This document shows positions 40,808 to 47,900 of a DNA stretch of 64,000 nt, piece by piece; within the stretch, counting starts at the first letter, position 1; the number at the start of each line of letters is the position of its first letter. The DNA lies in the NCBI RefSeq assembly GCF_002257645.1, contig NZ_NQMO01000008.1:1-64000 (forward strand). The letters are read 5' to 3'. The translations under genes and the position numbers were made by a program. Source of the stretch: Paenibacillus sp. XY044. Lineage in GTDB: Bacteria; Bacillota; Bacilli; Paenibacillales; Paenibacillaceae. The notes under the pieces are model-generated. The model saw only the letters and a list, made by a program, of their open reading frames with translations, was not told the DNA's origin and did no database searches.

Positions 40808-40966
40808 TTACCGGTGTTCGACCAGATCGATCGCACCCAGTACGATGTGAGCCAGACCGAATCCGAGAATCCCCGTGGCAGCAAGCTTATACTTGCTGCC
40901 CAGCAGTGCGGCGCCGGAAGCAGTAACTACAGTTCCAAGAACGGCAGGAATCATACCTTCACGCAT
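40808..40966 (-). CDS. Small membrane protein, 52 residues, unknown function
   Basis: After a short start (M-R-E-G-M-I-P) the chain is two hydrophobic, Gly/Ala-rich helices ending L-G-A-I-D-L-V-E-H-R. AAAGGAG is 7 nt before ATG 40966, strong support for translation; an in-frame start at 41002 lacks a ribosome site. Similar short proteins occur in Bacillales, some mislabelled asparagine synthase. I assign no function. Confidence 0.7.
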   Translation of the reverse strand: MREGMIPAVLGTVVTASGAALLGSKYKLAATGILGFGLAHIVLGAIDLVEHR

Positions 40967-41229
40967 GACGACACTCCTTTGGCTGATGGTTTGGATAGAC
41001 AAGGGTTATTTTTGTTTATCGTCAGGCGAATTATGCATTGGGTCTAAAATTGCGGGAAGCGGAATCCGGGGGATATGTAGATTTTCCCAATGGCATATTT
41101 GACATACTTGCTATACAATGGCATAGCACTGTCATTTGCCGCATCGCGGTTAAACAGTGGGGTTTACATACATATTTAACATATCAAAAATAACATATTT
41201 ACGTGATCCCGGCCTGTTACTACACTTTT
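40967..41229. other. Intergenic region with direct repeats; no gene seen
   Basis: AT-rich. It holds AATGGCATA twice (41089-41097 and 41117-41125, 28 bp apart), TTGACA at 41099 and TATACAAT at 41112 at a spacing unsuited to one promoter, and several ACATAT motifs at 41170-41205. It presumably carries the promoters of the small minus-strand gene and of the lipoprotein gene at 41385. Confidence 0.4.
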
Positions 41230-41243
41230 TGTAAACGCTAACA
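41230..41243 (+). promoter_or_regulatory. CcpA cre site upstream of the solute-binding lipoprotein gene
   Basis: TGTAAACGCTAACA fits the cre consensus TGWNANCGNTNWCA at all fixed positions. It lies about 140 bp before the start codon, implying carbon-catabolite control. Confidence 0.65.
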
Positions 41244-41384
41244 AACAAAGCGCAGCATCAGCCGTCGTAAGCTTCATCCAGAGCTGCGGAAAAAAGCGTG
41301 AAGTAGGCTTTAGTCCAAATCAAGGGGGAAACTCCAAAGGTCAACAAAAAGCCGCACACAACAATGAACAGGAGGAATCATCTG

Positions 41385-42998
41385 ATGAGAAAGAGTTTAA
41401 AGCCTTGGGCCATCGTCCTGTGCCTGTCCATGGTCGTTTCGCTGCTGGCCGCATGCGGTTCCGGATCGAAAGGAGACGGGGACAGCGGTCAAGCTTCCGG
41501 CTCGGCGGAGAGTGTACACAAGGAGGGCTTCCCGATCGTCGACAAGCCGATTACGCTGTCGGTGTTTGCGCCGGATGTGGGCAGCGCCAAGTGGGATACG
41601 ATGCAGGTATTTAAAGACATGGAAAAAATGACGAACATTAAGCTCACGTTCCAGACGGTTCCCGTCGACAGCTTTGAGACCAAGAAAAATCTGATCTTCG
41701 CGAGCGGCGACCTGCCGGATATTTTCTACGCATCGGCTTTGACGCCGGCTGAGCAGGTGACGTACGGAAGTCAGGGAACGCTGATTCCGCTGGAAAAGCT
41801 TATTGATGAATATGCGCCGAACATCAAGAAGCTGCTGGACGAGAATCCGGATGTTAAAAAATCGATCACGACCCCCGACGGGCATATTTACGCCCTGCCT
41901 TACGTGGATAAGGGCGCGGTATGGTACAAGAGCCCGCTGTATTATAACGGCAGCTTCCTTAAGAAGCTCGGCATCACCAAGCTTCCGGAAACGCCGGACG
42001 AGCTATACGATTACCTGAAACGGGTCAAGACCGAGGATCCGAACGGCAACGGCAAAGCGGACGAAATTCCGCTGACGTCGACCAAACTGAAGGATATCCG
42101 CGTGCAGATGCTGGGCTTCTGGGGCATCTATGACGAGGTGTATTATGCCGACAAGCAGGGGAAAGTCCACTATACACCGCAGGAGGAAGGGTTCAAGGAG
42201 TATCTTACCTTCCTGAACCGGCTGTGGAAGGACGATCTGCTTGACCATGAAACGTTCTCCCAGACCGACGACCAGAAGAAGGCCAAGGGTAAAAATAATC
42301 AAGTGGCCTTGTTCAACGACTGGCTGCCGTACTTTATGCTGGGCGGGGAACCGAACACTGACAACCCGTTCATGACGCCGCTGAAAACGGGATTCCCGGA
42401 CTCTCCGGTGGTCGCCAAGTCTTCGGGAATTTCCAAGAACGGAACGTTCGCCATTTCGAGCACCAACCCTGCTCCTGAGGCAACGATGCGCTGGGTAGAC
42501 TACCAGTACAGTTATGAAGGTTCTACGCTCTTCAACCAAGGGCCGGAGGGCGTGCTCTGGAAATACAAAGATGAAGCAAACCACGTTAAGGAATGGCTTC
42601 CGGTTCCGGATGGAGGCGACCGCGAAAACTACCGCGGCAAGATGACGCCGAACTATGGCATCACGACGCCGGGCGTCAGCCTTCCGGAAGTGAGCAAGGG
42701 ACTCCGTTCCGACATCGACGAATGGGTCGAAAAGGAGAACCAGGAGAAAATTTTGCCGTATGCCAAAGTGCCGTATCCGAACGTATTCCTGACAGAAGAG
42801 GAACAAACCGAGGTGACTTCGCTGCTGTCGGACCTGAACAACTACGTCGAGCAGATGGAAGCCAAGTTTGTGACCGGGCAGGAGCCGCTGTCGAACTGGG
42901 ACAAGTATAAAGCCCAGGTGAAGAAAATGGGCGGCGACCGCATTGTGGAAATCTACCAGGCTGCCTATGACCGCTGGGACGGTCAGGAATCCAAGTAG
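41385..42998 (+). CDS. Extracellular solute-binding lipoprotein (LipO/LplA-like), orphan
   Basis: A 537-residue lipoprotein; signal peptide ending L-L-A-A-C gives lipidated Cys24. The large size and motifs W-D-T-M-Q-V-F-K-D-M-E-K-M-T and G-D-L-P-D-I-F-Y-A match the Paenibacillus/Bacillus LipO-type binding proteins of oligosaccharide ABC importers. No permease genes adjoin it, unusual for this group. AGGAGG is 9 nt before ATG 41385. A cre site lies upstream and a YesN-like AraC regulator, the usual companion of such transporters, lies 2 kb downstream on the other strand. Confidence 0.9.
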   Translation: MRKSLKPWAIVLCLSMVVSLLAACGSGSKGDGDSGQASGSAESVHKEGFPIVDKPITLSVFAPDVGSAKWDTMQVFKDMEKMTNIKLTFQTVPVDSFETKKNLIFASGDLPDIFYASALTPAEQVTYGSQGTLIPLEKLIDEYAPNIKKLLDENPDVKKSITTPDGHIYALPYVDKGAVWYKSPLYYNGSFLKKLGITKLPETPDELYDYLKRVKTEDPNGNGKADEIPLTSTKLKDIRVQMLGFWGIYDEVYYADKQGKVHYTPQEEGFKEYLTFLNRLWKDDLLDHETFSQTDDQKKAKGKNNQVALFNDWLPYFMLGGEPNTDNPFMTPLKTGFPDSPVVAKSSGISKNGTFAISSTNPAPEATMRWVDYQYSYEGSTLFNQGPEGVLWKYKDEANHVKEWLPVPDGGDRENYRGKMTPNYGITTPGVSLPEVSKGLRSDIDEWVEKENQEKILPYAKVPYPNVFLTEEEQTEVTSLLSDLNNYVEQMEAKFVTGQEPLSNWDKYKAQVKKMGGDRIVEIYQAAYDRWDGQESK

Positions 42999-43029
42999 AT
43001 CGTCAGCAGTGCGTGGCTCAACGCATAAC

Positions 43030-43063
43030 AAAGAAAGGTCGCCGATATGGCGGCCTTTCTTTT
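43030..43063. terminator. Bidirectional terminator after the lipoprotein gene
   Basis: AAAGAAAGGTCGCC-GATAT-GGCGGCCTTTCTTTT. Confidence 0.9.
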
Positions 43064-43080
43064 GATAAATTGGAACTGAT

Positions 43081-43923
43081 TTATATTGCACCTGCGTCTC
43101 TAGCCGAATAGAACGACGGGTAAATCGGTCGATAGTGTAACTCGTCTCTTATACGCGTCGTATCGACGACCATGTCCCATGGATCAAAATCCTGCTGCAG
43201 CGCTTCTGACGATATTTCGCTATGATGAAGCTGAAGCAGCTCCGAAACGGAGATCGGGGCATCGTCGCCAACATTGTAGATTCGGCCATCAATACCTGGT
43301 GTGGAAACTGCGAGCATCAGGGCTTGACTTACATCTGCATGGTGTACCATAGAGAATCGTTTGGCTGGATTCCAATTACGCAATAACGGCAGAAATTCCG
43401 CGATATGGGGATCGCGATCACCATAGACAAATGGAAGCCGTAGAATTCGCACTCCTAACCCCTGTTCGCGATGAAGCTGTAGCAGCGCCGCTTCGGCTTC
43501 GACTTTGGATTGAGGATAAGGAAAGGCTGGCCTAGGCTCGTCATCTTCACGGTTGGGTCTTGAATGCTGCCCGGAACCGTACACATTATTGGTGCTGGAA
43601 AAAACAAACCTTGGCACTTCCGCCGTGAGCGCAGCGCGAGCTAGAGCTATGCTGCCATCGATGTTTGATATTTTGGTAGTGTTTTCGTCTACACCACGGA
43701 ACTGTGCTGCCAAGTGAACCACAGCATCCGTACCCCGAAGTGCGTCAACATAATTGTCCGGCTGCAAAAGATCGCCTTCAACAATCTCAGCCCCTTGCCG
43801 CTGAAGCCAATCCGCCTTGGCAGCGTCCCTAACCAACAATTTGACGTGATGACCGCGCTGTAACATACGCGGGACAAAACGGCTTCCTACTTTACCTGTG
43901 GCTCCTGTTACGAAAAGGTTCAT
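43081..43923 (-). CDS. NAD-dependent epimerase/dehydratase (extended SDR)
   Basis: A 280-residue extended SDR with T-G-A-T-G-K-V-G-S at the start (NAD(P) binding), V-V-H-L-A-A-Q near residue 70 and Tyr-x3-Lys (Y-P-Q-S-K) near 137. GGAGG is 8 nt before ATG 43923; the TTG two codons earlier is too close. Divergent from an XRE-family regulator with 119 bp between starts, the usual layout of a repressor and its target. Substrate unknown. Slightly AT-richer than its surroundings. Confidence 0.88.
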   Translation of the reverse strand: MNLFVTGATGKVGSRFVPRMLQRGHHVKLLVRDAAKADWLQRQGAEIVEGDLLQPDNYVDALRGTDAVVHLAAQFRGVDENTTKISNIDGSIALARAALTAEVPRFVFSSTNNVYGSGQHSRPNREDDEPRPAFPYPQSKVEAEAALLQLHREQGLGVRILRLPFVYGDRDPHIAEFLPLLRNWNPAKRFSMVHHADVSQALMLAVSTPGIDGRIYNVGDDAPISVSELLQLHHSEISSEALQQDFDPWDMVVDTTRIRDELHYRPIYPSFYSARDAGAI

Positions 43924-44042
43924 TTTCAAATCCTCCCAAGTTTTTCTAAAACGCTATAAAGGCAGTATAATAGAATGAGCCAGCAGCTACCTTCCTGCGT
44001 TTATCGTACGATTGGAAGTGTCAGGATAAGGAGGAGTTATTC

Positions 44043-44879
44043 ATGGAAGGGACTTCTTCCAGAATGTCGTTAGGTGAATTTTTGCGTTCGCGGCGAGAAC
44101 GTCTTACTCCAGAAGATGTTGGGTTAGTATCCTATGGAAGACGGCGGACCTCGGGCCTTCGAAGGGAAGAAGTTGCCCAGCTTGCCCATATTGGAACATC
44201 ATGGTATACCTCTTTGGAACAAGGCAGAAGTGTCAATCCATCAGAGGATGTACTTAATATCATAGCCAAAGCGCTGCGATTGACGGAGGATGAACGTCTC
44301 CATCTCCACCTTCTTGCAAGACCGGTACAGCAGGAGAAGGTAGAAGTTCAGGATGTAAATGTTGGTTTGGAACGGGTAATAAGGGCGCTTGAACCTAATC
44401 CGGCAATCGTAATCGGAAGATACTGGGACTTGTTGCTATGGAACGAAGCAGCTGAGATCGTTTTTCGAATCCCGCCGTTTTCAAATCGTATGCAGCAGAG
44501 ACCCAATTGGATGAGACATCTTTTAATAGATGCCAAGCTCGGATCGGACATACAGGACTGGGAATCCAGAGCACAGGTCCTGATTGCACACTTTCGTGCA
44601 GATTATGCACACTTTCCTAATGATACGAGGTTTAAAGAGCTTATTGAGGAATTTATGCAGAACAGCCCGTTGTTTCGCGAACTCTGGCCGCTGCATGACG
44701 TTCAGGTCGTAACGGATCGCCACAAACTAAGGTACGATCCTCTAATCGGAGAGATGGAGTTTGAACATGTGACCTTGCAACCGCGAGCCAATTCGGACGT
44801 AAAGATTTTGATATATTCAGCTTCAACGGATACGGCCGCGCGTCTGCAAAGTTTAATGAGCAATCGGAAGAATGGATAA
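44043..44879 (+). CDS. XRE-family regulator with MmyB-like ligand-binding domain
   Basis: A 278-residue regulator: helix-turn-helix at residues 8-75 (L-R-R-E-E-V-A-Q-L-A-H-I-G-T-S-W-Y-T) and an MmyB-like PAS-type domain from about 105 to 270 (N-P-A-I-V-I-G-R-Y-W-D-L-L-L-W-N-E-A). Proteins of this type usually control an adjacent oxidoreductase and may bind fatty acids or other small ligands. GGAGGAG precedes the ATG. AT-rich codon use suggests later acquisition of this pair. Confidence 0.9.
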   Translation: MEGTSSRMSLGEFLRSRRERLTPEDVGLVSYGRRRTSGLRREEVAQLAHIGTSWYTSLEQGRSVNPSEDVLNIIAKALRLTEDERLHLHLLARPVQQEKVEVQDVNVGLERVIRALEPNPAIVIGRYWDLLLWNEAAEIVFRIPPFSNRMQQRPNWMRHLLIDAKLGSDIQDWESRAQVLIAHFRADYAHFPNDTRFKELIEEFMQNSPLFRELWPLHDVQVVTDRHKLRYDPLIGEMEFEHVTLQPRANSDVKILIYSASTDTAARLQSLMSNRKNG

Positions 44880-45076
44880 GTCTGTTTGCTTTTCATCCCC
44901 AAAATGGCGTGCCTGTAAACAAAAAACCTTCCCCGTTGGCATACCAAGAGCGCTTCTCATACAGATCATCCTTCCAACATTAATTATATGGAGTTCGGGA
45001 GATGAATCCTTGCAATTCATGCACGGAAGTATCAGGTTTTAACGCCCCCGCCATCCATACAGCTCTCCTAATGGAA

Positions 45077-45107
45077 AACGAACAGCTGAACTAATCAGCT
45101 GTTCGTT
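45077..45107 (-). terminator. Terminator of the AraC-family gene
   Basis: AACGAACAGCTGA-N5-TCAGCTGTTCGTT, a perfect 13-bp stem just past the minus-strand stop, followed on that strand by TTTT. Confidence 0.88.
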
Positions 45108-45108
45108 A

Positions 45109-47412
45109 TCAGTCCTGAAGCATTTCGCCGAGCAACGGGCCGTCCGGATGGTTCAGCTTGCGGAATTGTCCCGGCGTATAGCCCGTTTCCTTTTTGAATT
45201 TGCGTATGAAATTAGGGGTATCGGCATACCCGACCCGGCCGATCACTTCCTTGAGCGGTTCTTGGGTCGTCACGAGCAGCCGCTTGACTTCCTCCATTCT
45301 TTTCTGCCAGATGTATTGGGTAAAATTCAGCCCCACATTTTCCTTGAACGTCCGGCTGAAATGTGAAGGAGAAATTTCAAACAGATCCGCCAGGCTCTCC
45401 AGGCTCAGGCTGTGATCCATAAAGTGCATGTCGATATAACCGAGCATCTGGTCCTTCAGCGAGCTCTCCTTATGCTTGGTTTCCTGCTGTACCTGCATGC
45501 AGATATGGGAAGCCAATTTCCTGAGCTGCTCCTCGAATTCATCCAGGGACTGAAAAGCGCTGCTGGTCGGAATTTCCTGCGCAATATGGTGGATGCCGAG
45601 CTCGGAAGCGGTCTTCAGCATCGTATTGAGAATGTCAAAGCAGATGCACCGGGAGAGCAGCGGTGACGGGCTGCCCGCCTTCAGGCTCATCACCGCTTCG
45701 CCGATCATGTGGGCGGAGACGTCATGGCTGCCCTGCTTTAAGCTCTGGGACAGCTTCAGCAGAACATTTTTCGGAATCCAGAAGGCTTCCTCGCTCGCAA
45801 GCGCCAGCTTCTCAAAGAACGTAATACCGCCGCCCTTATCTGACGGCATATGGAATTCCAGCGCCGAGCAGGCTTCGATAAACGACTGGTTGAGCTGCCC
45901 CGCTTGCGGATATCCGGTACCGACCCCCATGATGGGATTCAAATCGAACGCCTCCAAAATGTTGCTGCGGACGGCATCGACGATCCGGCTCATATGGGTG
46001 AAGGTCTGCATCTCCGGGTGTGAGTCAAAGCAGACGATGAGTGCCAGCTGATCCCGCCGCGGGAGCTCTACACTGTAGGCGCATGCCCGGAGCCCGGGAA
46101 TGTCCACTTCGGCAAGGAGGGAAACGAGCGTCTGCCAGTCCTGATAATCCTGGGAAGGATCGGCAGGTGCGCCGCGTTCCATGGCAATGACAAAAAACTG
46201 CGAACGGTCAAACCGGATATTAAAGGCTTCCAGCAGATCCGGAGCCAATTCCCGATTTTCCCCTTGTTGAAGCAGCCTCAGCAGGAGATGGTTCCGGGCG
46301 TACGGTTCCTGCAGGTCGGCACGGGAGCTGTATTCCTGCAGCGCGGAGCGGATATGCTCCAGCTCATTGCCCGGAAGGAGCGCATCCCCTGGTCCCCGGT
46401 CACTTCGGGATTTGGAATTGGCGAAGTCGACCAGCGCTGAAATCGGGTGATACTGCCTGCGGGCCAGCAGCAGGGCGATTCCGACGCCTGCCAGCACGAC
46501 AATGCTGAACAGCATGATGATAAAGCTGCGGATGTGCAGCACGCTGCTGAAAAACTGATCGCTTGGCATCAGCGTCACGTACGTCCAGCCGTTCATGTCC
46601 GATTTCGTGGACACGACGGAATGCGCCTGTCCGCCCAGCTCCACGCTGTGAATGCCCGGGTCAAGAGCGAAGAGGCGTCCCGTGTCCAAGCCGTTTATCG
46701 ACTCACCGTGATTGTTGGCGGCCAGCACCTGCCCGTTGTTGTCGAAAATGTACGCAAGTCCCTTGTAGCTGCCCAGAATGGAATCGATCAGACCTGTGAG
46801 CTCCGATTCATCGATCAAATACATGACCGTTCCGTGGGGATTCGGGCTGTTCGGCGTAATCGGCATCAGGTAGGCGAGCAGCGACTGCTGCCTGTAGGTG
46901 CCCCGGATTACCCGGTCTGCCGGACGCATCGTGGGAAAGGACACGTCGTTCAAATCGCCCAGCAGGTTGTCTTTGGACCAATTCTGGAATATGTACTTCT
47001 GGTTGAACACGTCCAAGCTGCTCAGCCCCTGGGAAGAGTAAATCCGGTCGTCATGATGAAAATATAAAAATACATCTCCGATGATGGAGCTGGTAGACTT
47101 ATATTGATCCAGAGCGTCAATCGCCTCCCGGGAATAGAACGGATCGTGGACCCGGTAAGAGATCAGACGGTCGTCATAAGCGATCCTTGAGGCGATGTCG
47201 CTGAGCTCCTTCATCCGGCCATCGATGATGTTTTCCGCCTGCGTCAGTTGGTTCAGATGGCTTTGCTCGATTTCCTCACGCAGATTGCCCGCGGCGCTTT
47301 GATAGATGAAGACGGTTACAAAAACCAGAGGAAGCAGCAAAATAAACAGATAAGACCATATATATTTTAAAAACAGCTTGGATTTCATGTACCTTCTGAG
47401 GTTACGCTTCAA
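45109..47412 (-). CDS. Membrane-bound AraC-family regulator (YesN/LplR-like)
   Basis: A 767-residue one-component regulator. Membrane helices near residues 13-36 and 295-320 flank an extracellular dCache-like sensor domain; the C-terminal 100 residues are an AraC helix-turn-helix pair (L-E-S-L-A-D-L-F-E-I-S-P-S-H-F-S-R-T-F-K and V-G-Y-A-D-T-P-N-F-I-R-K-F-K). TTG start at 47412 with GGAGG 8 nt upstream. Such proteins sense extracellular sugars in Paenibacillus and usually sit next to LipO-type transporters; here the nearest is the orphan lipoprotein at 41385. Confidence 0.92.
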   Translation of the reverse strand: MKRNLRRYMKSKLFLKYIWSYLFILLLPLVFVTVFIYQSAAGNLREEIEQSHLNQLTQAENIIDGRMKELSDIASRIAYDDRLISYRVHDPFYSREAIDALDQYKSTSSIIGDVFLYFHHDDRIYSSQGLSSLDVFNQKYIFQNWSKDNLLGDLNDVSFPTMRPADRVIRGTYRQQSLLAYLMPITPNSPNPHGTVMYLIDESELTGLIDSILGSYKGLAYIFDNNGQVLAANNHGESINGLDTGRLFALDPGIHSVELGGQAHSVVSTKSDMNGWTYVTLMPSDQFFSSVLHIRSFIIMLFSIVVLAGVGIALLLARRQYHPISALVDFANSKSRSDRGPGDALLPGNELEHIRSALQEYSSRADLQEPYARNHLLLRLLQQGENRELAPDLLEAFNIRFDRSQFFVIAMERGAPADPSQDYQDWQTLVSLLAEVDIPGLRACAYSVELPRRDQLALIVCFDSHPEMQTFTHMSRIVDAVRSNILEAFDLNPIMGVGTGYPQAGQLNQSFIEACSALEFHMPSDKGGGITFFEKLALASEEAFWIPKNVLLKLSQSLKQGSHDVSAHMIGEAVMSLKAGSPSPLLSRCICFDILNTMLKTASELGIHHIAQEIPTSSAFQSLDEFEEQLRKLASHICMQVQQETKHKESSLKDQMLGYIDMHFMDHSLSLESLADLFEISPSHFSRTFKENVGLNFTQYIWQKRMEEVKRLLVTTQEPLKEVIGRVGYADTPNFIRKFKKETGYTPGQFRKLNHPDGPLLGEMLQD

Positions 47413-47491
47413 TCATTCCGCCTCCCTTTGGTTTTAATCATAACAAAAAAATCCGCTCCGGACATGGAATAATTCCGGCTGGCGGGATACG

Positions 47492-47520
47492 TTGACTCGA
47501 TTGATTTTTTTATATATAAT
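47492..47520 (+). promoter_or_regulatory. Sigma-A promoter of the leuS T-box leader
   Basis: TTGACT at 47492-47497 and TATAAT at 47515-47520 with a 17-bp spacer. Confidence 0.85.
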
Positions 47521-47556
47521 ATGGTTCAATGTTTCAACCATGAGAAAATTGCAAAT

Positions 47557-47820
47557 GATGCGATGATGAGGGGTATTAGTCTCGGGGATGTCATGCAGAG
47601 AGCCGGCGGTAGGTGCAAGCCGGTTGACGATTTGGGATGAACTCGCCTTTGAGCTATGATGTGAAGCGCGTTTAATAACGCGTCAAGGATCATCGATTCA
47701 CCCGCGTTAAGGGTGCAAAGGGAGCGGGGATAAAGTATATCCTCCGCTAACTAGGGTGGTACCACGGGAATCAAACCTCTCGTCCCTAGCGATGATACGC
47801 TATGGATGAGAGGTTTTTTG
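47557..47820 (+). ncRNA. T-box riboswitch (leucine) controlling leuS
   Basis: The leader holds the canonical T-box AGGGTGGTACCACG (47753-47766) that pairs with the tRNA acceptor end, and after it a terminator stem AACCTCTCGTCC.../...GATGAGAGGTTTTTT ending at 47819. Stem I is around 47560-47690, with GGATGAACTCGCC in the specifier-loop position; CTC (47642-47644) is the likely leucine codon read by uncharged tRNA-Leu. Uncharged tRNA stabilises the antiterminator and leuS is transcribed. Confidence 0.93.
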
Positions 47821-47900
47821 TTGCAAACACGAAAGACTAGAGCCGTGCCTGCCCCGGATCAACAGGCGGGCAGCGGGCGCATTTTAGGAGGCAAATGAGC

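Noticed and set aside
41099..41117. TTGACA and TATACA as one promoter
   Set aside because: Only 7 bp apart, too close for sigma-A.
47895..47897. First ATG of leuS
   Set aside because: Only 3 nt from AGGAGG; the ATG at 47901 has ideal spacing.
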